Shown piece after piece: positions 1 to 8,091 of a stretch of DNA of 64,000 bases (position 1 is the stretch's first letter; each line of letters opens with the position of its first letter). A program made the translations under genes and the position numbers. The notes beneath the pieces were generated by a model. It was not told the origin of the DNA. It saw only the letters and a list, made by a program, of their open reading frames with translations, and made no database searches. The DNA is taken from the NCBI GenBank assembly GCA_035652235.1, contig DASREE010000023.1:7368-71367 (forward strand). The letters run 5' to 3'. Source of the stretch: PALSA-612 sp035652235. GTDB lineage: Bacteria; Actinomycetota; Thermoleophilia; Gaiellales; Gaiellaceae.

Positions 1-2
1 TG

Positions 3-77
3 CGCGGGATCGACCCGGAGAACATCCCCGCGGCCCTCGTCCAGGGCTGCTCGGGCGGCGCGCTGTCGCCGGCCTGA
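3..77 (+). CDS. 3' end of a gene that starts before the window
   Basis: The first 75 bases read as an open frame of 24 codons closing with TGA, with residues GIDPENIPAAL and a Gly-rich tail ending in GGALSPA. Codon use is strongly GC-ending, as in the neighbouring genes. A strong hairpin follows within 50 bases, as expected for the end of a transcription unit. The fragment is too short to assign a family. Confidence 0.5.
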   Translation, partial: RGIDPENIPAALVQGCSGGALSPA

Positions 78-123
78 GCGGCCGAGCCGGCAGCCGCCGG
101 GCTCGACGACCCGCGAACAGACG

Positions 124-155
124 GGAAAGGCGGCGGGTTTCCCCGCCGCCTTTCC
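124..155. terminator. Hairpin terminator between convergent genes
   Basis: A perfect 14-bp inverted repeat (GGAAAGGCGGCGGG and its complement) with a four-base loop lies between the plus-strand gene ending at 77 and the minus-strand gene ending at 195. Neither side has a long T run. The symmetric stem could serve both strands. Confidence 0.75.
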
Positions 156-194
156 GTTGTCGCCTCTCGCGAGACGACTGGGGGTGATGTCGAG

Positions 195-2153
195 CTAGGC
201 GCTGACCTTCACGAGCCCAGTACCCCAGTTCGTCGCCGGCCCACGCGTGCCGCCGCAGGTCGGATCGATGACGTAGGTCGCGTCATCGCAGTTCGGGTAC
301 TGGATGTACTCCGTCGCCAGGTACAGCGTGTGGCTGTCGCCCACGGCGGCGGAGTAGTCGCCCCAGCGAGGCCCGCCACAGATGAGGACCGACGCGTTGC
401 AGAAGTCGTCCTCGGGGCCCTGGCCTGCCAGGACGACCGGGATGCTGCCGACCCTTGAGTGGACGCTCACCCTCGAGACGGCGACACTGGGGAAGTTCGT
501 GTTGCCGGTGAGGGTGTAGACGATCGCGCCGGCCGTGCCGTCGATGTTGACGCCGATGGCCGGGAAGATCACGTCGTTGTTCCAGTTGGCGATGTAGCCC
601 TGCTGGTTGACGTGCCCGCCGATCAGAGCCCCGCCAGACCACACCGGCGACACGGAGAAGTACGCGATCGCCGAGCGGCGGTGCTGGTGGTGGATCGGAT
701 CGGTGACGAGCGCCTTCGTGTTCAGGCCAGCCCAGATGTACGCCGAGTGGTTCGACGGCTTGACGGACTTGACCTCGTTCATGCGATCGTCGTTGTTCGC
801 CACCGGGCCGGGCGTGCAGAACGGCCCGATGAAGAAGTCACAGAACGGCGTGTTCCCCGACGACGGCTGCTCCGCGTACGGCGCGAAGAACGGCGTGTCG
901 GTGGCCGGGAAGCCGTAGTTCTCGACTCCCACGGTGGCCCACTGGAAGAAGATCACCGGCGAAACCGTGTTGATCGAGCTCGTGTTCGTGAACGCCCACA
1001 GCGCGATCCGGTTGTCGACGGAGCCCCACCAGTCGAGCGCGCTCATCGCGAACTCGGTGCCGCCCTGGTCGAGCGAGTACTTCATGTTCGGCGACGTCGC
1101 CGGCTGCACGGAGTACCAGCAGTACGGGAACGGCGGTCCGAACGCGTTCGGGAAGACGCCCGCGCCACAGTCGTCGAAGCCCTCCGGCGTCGGGTTCGTC
1201 CCGAAGTTGTCGAGCGGCCCGAAGACGATGTTCGGGAACATCGACCCGAGGGCGAGCGCCGTCTTGTCGATGATGTACATCCACGCACCGTTGAACGCGC
1301 TGCCGAACAGGTCGAACGAGTTCGTCGACAGGAAGATCGCGTTCTTGTTCGCCCCCAGCAGCGGCTGGTCGGGCAGACAGAACGGCGAGCAGACGTAGCC
1401 GTCGAAGCTCGTGTCGATCACGTAGATGTTCCACGGTGCAAGCGGGTCAGGCTGCGTGCTGACCGCCAGGAAGAGCGCCGTCCCCGTCGTGTCGTACGCG
1501 AGCTCGGAGACGAACCACTTGCGCGTGTCCGGATCGTAGTACGCCTTCGGATCGGACAGGTTCGTGATCCCCGTCGCCAGGATGGCGGGGGCGAAGAACG
1601 ACTCCATCGACTCCGCCGAGGCGGCGTGGCCGAAGTTCGTATCCATGATCTGGAACACGTTGTTCACGGCCTCGAGCACGAAGCCGTTGCCCTCGGCGAG
1701 GGCCTGGTCGGGCGGGACGAGCTCGTAGCCGCCGACCGTGGCCTGCGTGTACGAGTTCAGGCCGAGCGCCGACCCGCTGTACTTGGCGCTCGTGATCGGC
1801 AGGCTCGTGGCCTGCGGGATCCCCGCCGCGGCCGGGACGGGCGCCTGGCCGCCGGTCGGGGCCTTGCCGACCGCCCTGTTCACCTTGCCCGGGATGGCCC
1901 GGTTGATGTTCTTGCTCAGCTTGGCACCAGCCGTCACGCTGGCCTGGGTCGGCAGCGCCGGCTTGATCACGGCGCCCGGCACGAACGACGCCTTGCCGAC
2001 GTTCCTCGCTGCCTTGTTCTTGCCGAACTTGATCGGCTTCCCGGCCGCGCTGTGCGACGCCGAGCTGGCTGCGCTCACCGACGCAGCAGTCACGGCGGCC
2101 GCAAGCAGCACGGACAGGAAGGCCGCTGCTGTTGCGAGTTTGCGTCGCTTCAC
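195..2153 (-). CDS. Exported protein of unknown function, propeller-like
   Basis: I chose the GTG start at 2153 (652 aa) because AGGAG-type Shine-Dalgarno bases lie just upstream; a TTG nine residues further out has no such support. The N-terminus is a classic Sec signal: KRRK, then a long Ala/Leu/Val stretch to about residue 28. A Lys/Ala/Pro-rich linker runs to about residue 120. The rest is rich in aromatic, Gly, Asp and Asn residues and includes the phrase DPKAYYDPDTRKWFV, typical of extracellular beta-propeller or sugar-binding folds, and several Cys residues that could form disulfides. I do not recognise a catalytic motif or a named family. It probably acts outside the membrane. It is a single gene, bounded by the hairpin at 124-155. 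Confidence 0.8.
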   Translation of the reverse strand: MKRRKLATAAAFLSVLLAAAVTAASVSAASSASHSAAGKPIKFGKNKAARNVGKASFVPGAVIKPALPTQASVTAGAKLSKNINRAIPGKVNRAVGKAPTGGQAPVPAAAGIPQATSLPITSAKYSGSALGLNSYTQATVGGYELVPPDQALAEGNGFVLEAVNNVFQIMDTNFGHAASAESMESFFAPAILATGITNLSDPKAYYDPDTRKWFVSELAYDTTGTALFLAVSTQPDPLAPWNIYVIDTSFDGYVCSPFCLPDQPLLGANKNAIFLSTNSFDLFGSAFNGAWMYIIDKTALALGSMFPNIVFGPLDNFGTNPTPEGFDDCGAGVFPNAFGPPFPYCWYSVQPATSPNMKYSLDQGGTEFAMSALDWWGSVDNRIALWAFTNTSSINTVSPVIFFQWATVGVENYGFPATDTPFFAPYAEQPSSGNTPFCDFFIGPFCTPGPVANNDDRMNEVKSVKPSNHSAYIWAGLNTKALVTDPIHHQHRRSAIAYFSVSPVWSGGALIGGHVNQQGYIANWNNDVIFPAIGVNIDGTAGAIVYTLTGNTNFPSVAVSRVSVHSRVGSIPVVLAGQGPEDDFCNASVLICGGPRWGDYSAAVGDSHTLYLATEYIQYPNCDDATYVIDPTCGGTRGPATNWGTGLVKVSA

Positions 2154-2232
2154 AGATTCCTCTCCTCTCGATTCCAACTGCTCCTCTCCTCTTCCTCAGC
2201 CAGCACCCTGCACACCCCTGCCGTCGAGGACA

Positions 2233-3678
2233 TCACCCCCCTTTCCCACCGCTCGCTTCCATCACCCGTCTGCAACGTCCGTGGACCCATCTCGGAGACA
2301 GGGCCACATCCCTGAACGACGAGTCCGGGGCGCGTACGCACGAAGCACCGACGGACCCTTGTACCAGCGCGGCCGGACGGCCCCCCGAAGGAGCGCGTCG
2401 GCCGGCACGTCTCCGGCGGACCACGCCGCAGCCGGCGGTTTGCGCAAGCGAATAAGCGTCCGTCACGCGCACTGCAGGCATGAGCCTAGACGGCTCGACT
2501 GGCAAAAGCAAGTTCGGGCGAGGCGCTCCGGCAGCCCGGTCCGGCCGACCTTGGCCCTCGCTTCGAGGGACGCGGAAGTGTGCAAGCAGCCGTGACGGCA
2601 CGGGCTGCCATTCGTCGCCGGAGGGCTGTTCCCTTCCCGCGAGCAGCGGCTTCCGCGCCCGTCCCGGCTGGGCCGAGGCCCGGTAGGCGGCAGTCCAGTA
2701 CGCGGTGCGGGCGAGGTACGCCTCCGAGGCCGCCCGGCCGCGGAGGCCGTAGGCTCCGTCGTACGACGCGTACGCCTCCGCGACGGGAGAGCTGCCCCGC
2801 GCCGCAGCGGCCGCCGGCCGGCGGCCGGGCCCCGACACGGCCGGCTCGATCTGCGTTCCCTCGTGCCACTCGTTGTAGCTCGTGATCGTGACTCGGTCCG
2901 CGCGCGCCTCGATCGCCGCGCGCCACATCGCGTCGTACGTCGCGCCGTCGCGGCGCGGCCTGACATGCACGTCGCCCGTCGCCCGCAGGGCGTCGTAGCC
3001 GGGGCCGACGGAGGGCGCGCACAGCAGGTGCAGCTCCCTGGCGCGCTCGCACAGCCGCCCGAACGAGGACGGTCCGTACTGGACGACGTCGTAGGTGTAG
3101 ACGCCGTCGAACCCGGCCGCAGCGGCTCGCGCGACGTTGGCCGTCTGTGCGAGCACCTGGACGCCGTGCAGCGTCCCCAGCACCTGCTTCCAGCTCGACT
3201 CGTCGGAGTCCGCGAACGGGTCGTAGACGTAGAACCTGGTGATGCCGAGCCCGAGCAGGTGCGCGACGTCCGTGCCGACGCTCTCGGCTGTGCGGTCCGG
3301 ATAGGGCTCGATCTGGACGGCGACCGAGAGGCCCTGCGCCCGCGCCGCGCGCAGGACGAGGGGGAGCCGCTCGTCCTCGATCGACCCCCACCCCCACCAG
3401 GAGCTGACGACCTCCTGGATGCCCGCGCGCGCGATCTCCTTCATCTGCGCGCGCACCACCGCCGGGTCGGAGCTCGAGTACGGGCCCCGCGCCGGGTAGT
3501 AGCTCGAGGCGAGGTCGAGCGGCGGGTGATGCCCGTCCTGGTCCCAGTGCAGGTAGGAGCCGTCGCGCTGCGGCGTCCCGTACCAGGGGTAGTAGAAGAT
3601 GGACGTCTCGCCGGCGGCGAGTGCGCGGGCAGGTGCGAGCAGGACGAGGAGGCTAAGCACGAGCAGGGGCTTCGTCAT
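2233..3678 (-). CDS. Secreted GH99-like glycoside hydrolase with an anomalous tail
   Basis: Residues 1-22 are a signal peptide (TKPLLVLSLLVLLAPARALA). The body to about residue 345 resembles the GH99 / endo-alpha-mannosidase-like fold: FYYPWYG near the start, HWDQDGHHPP, SSYYPARGPYSSSDP, SSWWGWG, then TSYNEWHEGTQIEP near the end. GH99 enzymes cleave internal alpha-mannosyl linkages; bacterial relatives are often uncharacterised, so the substrate is unknown. The natural family end is near AYLARTAYWTAAYR (about 2690). The frame then runs another 140 residues that are Arg/Pro-rich, without obvious structure, and with many more A/T-ending codons by eye. This suggests a lost stop codon or non-coding readthrough. 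If the tail is not real, 2154-2640 is a non-coding stretch in which I see only the purine-rich leader of the gene at 2153. Confidence 0.75.
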   Translation of the reverse strand: MTKPLLVLSLLVLLAPARALAAGETSIFYYPWYGTPQRDGSYLHWDQDGHHPPLDLASSYYPARGPYSSSDPAVVRAQMKEIARAGIQEVVSSWWGWGSIEDERLPLVLRAARAQGLSVAVQIEPYPDRTAESVGTDVAHLLGLGITRFYVYDPFADSDESSWKQVLGTLHGVQVLAQTANVARAAAAGFDGVYTYDVVQYGPSSFGRLCERARELHLLCAPSVGPGYDALRATGDVHVRPRRDGATYDAMWRAAIEARADRVTITSYNEWHEGTQIEPAVSGPGRRPAAAAARGSSPVAEAYASYDGAYGLRGRAASEAYLARTAYWTAAYRASAQPGRARKPLLAGREQPSGDEWQPVPSRLLAHFRVPRSEGQGRPDRAAGAPRPNLLLPVEPSRLMPAVRVTDAYSLAQTAGCGVVRRRRAGRRAPSGGRPAALVQGSVGASCVRAPDSSFRDVALSPRWVHGRCRRVMEASGGKGG

Positions 3679-3822
3679 GGCTTCCGCGGTGCGACCGACC
3701 GCCCGCGAGATGATGTCAGTGTCGGCAGATGGCCGCCACTTCTTGAGCGGCCCGCGCGCGGCGCGCTGGACGCGCTGTTCGAGCGACGGCCGAAACGCCC
3801 GGGCGTCGCAGGCTGCGCCGAG

Positions 3823-3897
3823 TCGGGGCGGGCAGATTCGAACTGCCGACCTCTAGTCCCCCAGACTAGCGCGCTAACCAGGCTGCGCCACGCCCCG
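3823..3897 (-). tRNA. tRNA-Pro (anticodon GGG)
   Basis: Read on the minus strand, all four stems close: acceptor CGGGGCG with CGCCCCG plus discriminator A; D stem GCGC/GCGC; anticodon stem CTAGT/ACTAG around loop CTGGGGG, giving anticodon GGG; T stem GGCAG/CTGCC around TTCGAAT. CCA is not encoded. The gene stands alone between the glycosidase and the M23 gene. Confidence 0.96.
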
Positions 3898-3905
3898 GCA
3901 GGCCG

Positions 3906-3911
3906 AGTGTA
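3906..3911 (-). promoter_or_regulatory. -10 box of tRNA-Pro
   Basis: TACACT on the minus strand ends eight bases before the mature 5' end of the tRNA, so transcription would begin almost at the first tRNA base. I see no good TTGACA-like -35. Confidence 0.5.
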
Positions 3912-4010
3912 GCCGACCCGCGGCGGTCCTCTTCGCGCAGCGCCGCCGCAGCGGGAGCGGACGGGAGTCGGCGCGGGCGCAGGCAGGCGGCCTCATGGAG
4001 AGGTGGATCC

Positions 4011-4892
4011 GTGCCGACAACGAGGGAGATGACGCGGACGGTGCGCATCGCGCTCATCGCAGCGGCGACGGCCTGCGCGGCGGTGTCGGCGCCGGTCGCG
4101 GCCGCGATGGGGGACGCGCGCGTGGCGGTGCTGCAGGTCGCCCTCCGCGCCAGGCATCTGTACGCCGGCCCCATCGACGGCGAGCTCGGGCCCGGTACGA
4201 CCGGGGCCGTCCTCGCGCTGCAGCGCCGCACGGGCCTCGTCCCGGACGGCGTTCCGGGCCCGCGCACGCTGCGGGCGCTCGGACGTTTCGTCAGCCCGAC
4301 GCTCGGCTCGCGGCCTCTCTCGCTGGGAGCGGTCGGCGGAGACGTGGTCGAGCTCCAGTTCCTGCTCGCCTGGCACGGATTCCCCTCGGGCGCATTCGAC
4401 GGCACGTTCGGGGCGCGCACGCAGGCTGCGCTGCTCCGCTTCCAGCGCTGGGCGGGGCTCGAGCCGGCGGGCGTGGCCGGCCCCGCCACCGTCCGCGCGC
4501 TCCAGGCTCCGCCGCCCACCTCGCCCATCCGCCTCGCGTGGCCGGTGCGGGCGCCCCTCGGAGACGGCTTCGGGCCCCGGGGCGACCGCTTCCACGCGGG
4601 GATCGACCTGGAGGCGCCCTACGGTACGCCGGTGCGGGCGGCCGGCCCCGGCCGGGTCGTGTTCGTCGGCCTCGCCGCCGGCTTCGGCAAGCTCGTGGTC
4701 GTCGAGCACGCGGGCGGGATCGAGACCTACTACGCCCACCTGTCGCGGATCGTCGTCGTCTTGGACGAGCCGGTGACGGTCGGCTCGCTCCTCGGGCTCG
4801 TCGGGGCGACCGGCGACGCGACGGGGCCCCACCTGCACTTCGAGGTGCGCCTGCGCGGGGCGGCGGTCGACCCGCTGAGCGCGCTCGACTAG
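4011..4892 (+). CDS. M23-family peptidoglycan endopeptidase with two peptidoglycan-binding domains
   Basis: 293 aa from a GTG preceded by a GGAGAGG ribosome site. Residues 8-33 are a signal peptide. Two peptidoglycan-binding type 1 domains follow (about 37-90 and 105-165), each with the VxxLQxxL, GxFDGxFGxxT and ALxxFQ pattern. The M23 (LytM/lysostaphin-type) metallopeptidase domain spans about 180-290: FHAGIDL supplies the first zinc His and Asp, and HLHFEVRL supplies the HxH pair. It should cut peptide cross-links of peptidoglycan outside the membrane. The zinc ligands are intact, so it is probably an active enzyme rather than an activator-type pseudo-LytM. Its TAG stop overlaps the stop of the convergent XRE gene in the shared tetranucleotide CTAG (4889-4892). 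Confidence 0.92.
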   Translation: MPTTREMTRTVRIALIAAATACAAVSAPVAAAMGDARVAVLQVALRARHLYAGPIDGELGPGTTGAVLALQRRTGLVPDGVPGPRTLRALGRFVSPTLGSRPLSLGAVGGDVVELQFLLAWHGFPSGAFDGTFGARTQAALLRFQRWAGLEPAGVAGPATVRALQAPPPTSPIRLAWPVRAPLGDGFGPRGDRFHAGIDLEAPYGTPVRAAGPGRVVFVGLAAGFGKLVVVEHAGGIETYYAHLSRIVVVLDEPVTVGSLLGLVGATGDATGPHLHFEVRLRGAAVDPLSALD

Positions 4893-5203
4893 CGCTCCCG
4901 GCGCTCCTCGCGCAGGCGGCGGTAGAGGCGGTCGACGAGATCCGGCATCCGCTCGAGCCCCTCGGTGATCGCTCGGATCCGGTACTCGAGGAAGTGCTCC
5001 GGCTCGACCGAGAGCGCCTTCGCCAGCCTGGCGATCACCTCGTTGGACGGGACGGGGCGGCTCCCGTGGACGATGTGGTTCAGGTAGCCGGCCGACAGTC
5101 CGGTCTTCGCGGCGAGCCCGCGGTAGGTCGTCTGCGTCTCGTCCATCAGGCGGACGACCGTTGCGCCGAACGGCTCCTCGCTGAACCGCCGCCGCTTCGG
5201 CAC
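4889..5203 (-). CDS. Small XRE-family helix-turn-helix regulator
   Basis: 104 aa. The GTG start at 5203 shares its G with the TAG stop of proS (TAGTG), so it is translationally coupled to proS. Residues 10-70 form an XRE/Cro-type HTH: TTYRGLAAKTGLSAGYLNHIV is helix-turn-helix, followed by PSNEVIARLAKALSV. The C-terminal 40 residues are basic and helical (LVDRLYRRLREERRER). No sensor domain is visible. Regulation of the ispG-proS unit or of a distant target are both possible, since nothing in the sequence names the operator. The coupling to an aminoacyl-tRNA synthetase is unusual for an XRE protein. Confidence 0.85.
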   Translation of the reverse strand: MPKRRRFSEEPFGATVVRLMDETQTTYRGLAAKTGLSAGYLNHIVHGSRPVPSNEVIARLAKALSVEPEHFLEYRIRAITEGLERMPDLVDRLYRRLREERRER

Positions 5204-6858
5204 TAGCCTGCCACCTCCGCCGGCGCGAGACGCCGCTCCCGGCCCGTCTCGCGGTCGTGCACGTCGACGAGCCCGTCCTCGAGGCTCCTCTTCCCAGCCG
5301 TGATCCGCAGCGGCACGCCGATCAGGTCCGCGTCCGCGAACTTCTCCCCGGCGCGGGCGTCGCGGTCGTCGAGGAGGACGCTGCGGCCGCGCGCGGACAG
5401 CGCCTGCGCGGCCTGCTCGGCGATCCGCTCGGCTCCGGGCAGCGCGATCACGTGCGCATCGTACGGCGCGATCGAGGCGGGCCACACCATCCCGCGCTCG
5501 TTCCCACGCTGCTCGACGACGGCCGCCATCACCCGCGCCGGGCCGATGCCGTAGCTGCCTCCGAGAATCGGCCGCTCCCGGCCGTCCTCGTCGAGGAAGG
5601 TCGCGCCGAGCGGCTGCGAGTAGAAGCTGCCGAAGTTGAAGATGTGGCCAACCTCGACGGCGACGCGGAACCGCAGCGCACCGCCGCAGCGCGGGCAACG
5701 GTCGCCCTCGCGCGGCTCGCGCAGGTCGGCGAAGCGAGGCTGGTAGTCGCGGCCGGCCTGCACCCCGCGCAGATGCCAGCCGTCGCGGTTCGCGCCCGTC
5801 ACGAACTGCCCGTCTCGGAGGGTCTCGTCGGCGATCACCTCGCCGACGAACCCTACGGGACCGAGCGAGCCGCCGCTCGCGCCGAAGGCCGCCCGGATCT
5901 CGTCGTCGGTGGCCGGTCGCGAGGCGCCGGGGAGCGCGTCGAACAGCTTCGACTCGCTCAGCCGGTCGTCGCCGCGGACGAGCGCCAGCACGAGCGTGCC
6001 GTCGTCCCTGACGACCGGCATCGCCTTCGAGGTGGCGGCGAGGTCGACGCCGAGGAAGTCGGCGAGGGCCTCGCAGGTGACCACGCCCGGCGTCTCGACC
6101 TCCTCCGGGCGGTCGAGCGGCGGCGGCAGCTCCGGTGGGCGCGGCACCGCCCGCGCCACCTCCAGGTCCGAGGCGAAATCGCCGCGCTCGCAGGTGACGA
6201 GCGTGTTCTCGCCGGAGCCGGAGGGCGCCAGGAAGTCGACGCTGAACTTCCCGCCCATGATCCCGCTCTCGGCTTGAACGTCGTACACCTCGAGCCCGCA
6301 GCGCTCGAAGATACGGCGGTAGGCGCGCCGGTTCGCCTCGAAGCTCGCCCGCACGCCGTCCTCGTCGCGGTCGAACGAGTACGCGTCCTTCATGATGAAC
6401 TCGCGCACGCGCAGCAGGCCGCCCCGGGGCCGGGGCTCGTCGCGGTCCTTGACCGAAAAGTGGTACCAGAGCTGGGGCAGCTGGCGGTACGAGCGGATCT
6501 CCTTGGCGTGGAAGGTCACCGTCTCCTCGTGCGTCATCGGCAGCACGAAGCGGCGACCGTTCCGGTCCTCGAGGTGGAAGATCTCGGGGATCCCGATCCG
6601 CCCCGTCTGCTCCCACAGCTCGGCCGGCGTGAGCACGGGCATCAGCATCTCCTGGCCGCCGATCGCATCCATCTCCTCGCGGATGATCTGCTCGATCCTG
6701 CGGTGGACCCGCCAGCCGAGCGGGAGGAAGGTCCACACGCCCGCGGACACCTGGCGGATGAAGCCGCCGCGGACGAGCAGCTTGTGCGACAGCGCCTCGG
6801 CCTCCGCCGGCGCCTCGCGCAGCGTCGGCAAAAACAGCGTGGAAGCGCGGGCGACCAT
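5203..6858 (-). CDS. proS: Prolyl-tRNA synthetase
   Basis: 551 aa, bacterial-type ProRS, which charges tRNA-Pro with proline in the cytoplasm. The start ATG at 6858 gives the family N-terminus with LSHKLLVRGGFIRQVSAGVWTFLPLG. Class II motifs are present: motif 2 around HEETVTFHAKEIRSYRQLPQ with the following RDEPRPRGGLLRVREF, and motif 3 as GGSYGIGPARV near residue 430. Between motifs 2 and 3 lies the editing-type insertion domain of about 170 residues, including CPRCGG near residue 375. The C-terminal anticodon-binding domain has LDDRDARAGEKFADADLIGVP. It is 14 bases downstream of ispG and overlaps the XRE gene by one base. The tRNA-Pro gene lies 1.3 kb away. Confidence 0.97.
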   Translation of the reverse strand: MVARASTLFLPTLREAPAEAEALSHKLLVRGGFIRQVSAGVWTFLPLGWRVHRRIEQIIREEMDAIGGQEMLMPVLTPAELWEQTGRIGIPEIFHLEDRNGRRFVLPMTHEETVTFHAKEIRSYRQLPQLWYHFSVKDRDEPRPRGGLLRVREFIMKDAYSFDRDEDGVRASFEANRRAYRRIFERCGLEVYDVQAESGIMGGKFSVDFLAPSGSGENTLVTCERGDFASDLEVARAVPRPPELPPPLDRPEEVETPGVVTCEALADFLGVDLAATSKAMPVVRDDGTLVLALVRGDDRLSESKLFDALPGASRPATDDEIRAAFGASGGSLGPVGFVGEVIADETLRDGQFVTGANRDGWHLRGVQAGRDYQPRFADLREPREGDRCPRCGGALRFRVAVEVGHIFNFGSFYSQPLGATFLDEDGRERPILGGSYGIGPARVMAAVVEQRGNERGMVWPASIAPYDAHVIALPGAERIAEQAAQALSARGRSVLLDDRDARAGEKFADADLIGVPLRITAGKRSLEDGLVDVHDRETGRERRLAPAEVAG

Positions 6859-6872
6859 GGTGTCGCAGCAGC

Positions 6873-8006
6873 CTAGTCGAGCGGGATCGCCGACATCTCG
6901 GCCATCGCCAGCGCAGCCGGCTTCGCCATCTTCAGGCGCTTCGGCCGGTGCATGCCGTCCGCGATCCAGCGGTCGATCTCGCGGAAGAGCTCGTCCACGA
7001 GCACGTCCGAGGCGACCTTCTTGAGCACCCGCCCGTGCGCGTAGATGAAGCCGACGTCGCGGCCGCCGGCGATGCCGAAGTCGGCGTCGCCCGCCTCTCC
7101 CGGCCCGTTGACCGCACAGCCCAGGACGGCCACCTCGATGTGCTGCGGGTAGGCGCGAAGCCGCTCCTCGACGACGACGGCGAGGTTCTCGACGCCGACG
7201 TTGTCCCGACCGCACGAGGGGCAGGCGATCATCACGGGGCCGCGCTCGCGCAGCCCGAGCGCCTTCAGGATCTCCCACGCCGTCTCCACCTCCTTCACCG
7301 GGTCGGCGGTGAGGGACACCCGGATCGTGTCGCCGATCCCGTCCACGAGGAGCGCGCCCATGCCGACGGCGCTCTTGATCGAGCCGGAGAACGGCGTGCC
7401 CGCCTCGGTCACACCCAGGTGCAGCGGATAGGGCACCGTGTCCGCGAGCATCCGGTAGGCGCGGATCATGGTCGGGACGTGGCTCGACTTGACCGAGATC
7501 TTGAAGTCGCGGAAGTCGAGCTTCTCGAGCAGCTCCACCTCCTCGAGCGCCGCCGCCACGAGCGCCTCGGCCTGGTCTCGCTGGGCGAGCCCGGACAGGT
7601 GCTTCGGCAGCGAGCCCGAGTTGGCGCCGATCCGCATCGGGATCCCCTTCCTCTTCGCCGCCTTGACGACGAGCTCGACCTTGTCCGGCCCGCCGATGTT
7701 GCCCGGGTTGATGCGGACGGCCGCGACACCCGCCTCGATCGCCTTCAGCGCGAGGGAGGCGTTGAAGTGGATGTCGGCGATGACCGGGATCGGCGAGAAG
7801 CGCACGATCTTGGGCAGCGCCTCCGCGTCCTCCGTCTTCGGGACGGCCACCCGCACGACCTCGCACCCGGCCGAGGCAAGGGCCGCGATCTGCGCGGTCG
7901 TCGCCTCGACATCGTGCGTCTTCGTCAGCGTCATCGACTGGACGACGACGGGCGCCCCGCCGCCGATCGGGACCCCGCCGACGGTGATCTGTCGCTTGCT
8001 CGCCAC
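6873..8006 (-). CDS. ispG: 4-hydroxy-3-methylbut-2-enyl diphosphate synthase (IspG/GcpE)
   Basis: 377 aa, GTG start. It catalyses the sixth step of the methylerythritol phosphate pathway, converting the cyclic diphosphate MEcPP to HMBPP with an iron-sulfur cluster. The N-terminal TIM-barrel half has KTHDVEATTAQIAALASAGC and INPGNIGG. The C-terminal cluster domain has the Cys ligands in CPSCGR (about residue 268) and VLGCAVNGPGEA (about 300). Its partners dxr and rseP lie 3-5 kb upstream on the same strand but are separated here by two unrelated genes. Transcription likely continues into proS. Confidence 0.97.
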   Translation of the reverse strand: MASKRQITVGGVPIGGGAPVVVQSMTLTKTHDVEATTAQIAALASAGCEVVRVAVPKTEDAEALPKIVRFSPIPVIADIHFNASLALKAIEAGVAAVRINPGNIGGPDKVELVVKAAKRKGIPMRIGANSGSLPKHLSGLAQRDQAEALVAAALEEVELLEKLDFRDFKISVKSSHVPTMIRAYRMLADTVPYPLHLGVTEAGTPFSGSIKSAVGMGALLVDGIGDTIRVSLTADPVKEVETAWEILKALGLRERGPVMIACPSCGRDNVGVENLAVVVEERLRAYPQHIEVAVLGCAVNGPGEAGDADFGIAGGRDVGFIYAHGRVLKKVASDVLVDELFREIDRWIADGMHRPKRLKMAKPAALAMAEMSAIPLD

Positions 8007-8091
8007 GGCCTCCCTAGCTTAACCGCCGACTGTGGACGGGCACCCGAGGCGGAGCGCCCGGGCGCCCGGGCGCCCGTCCGCACGTCGACTG

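Noticed and set aside
2181..2640. A riboswitch in the leader of the exported protein gene
   Set aside because: GCGCAAACC and several complementary segments recall cyclic-di-GMP aptamers, but the conserved core and the closing helices are not present.
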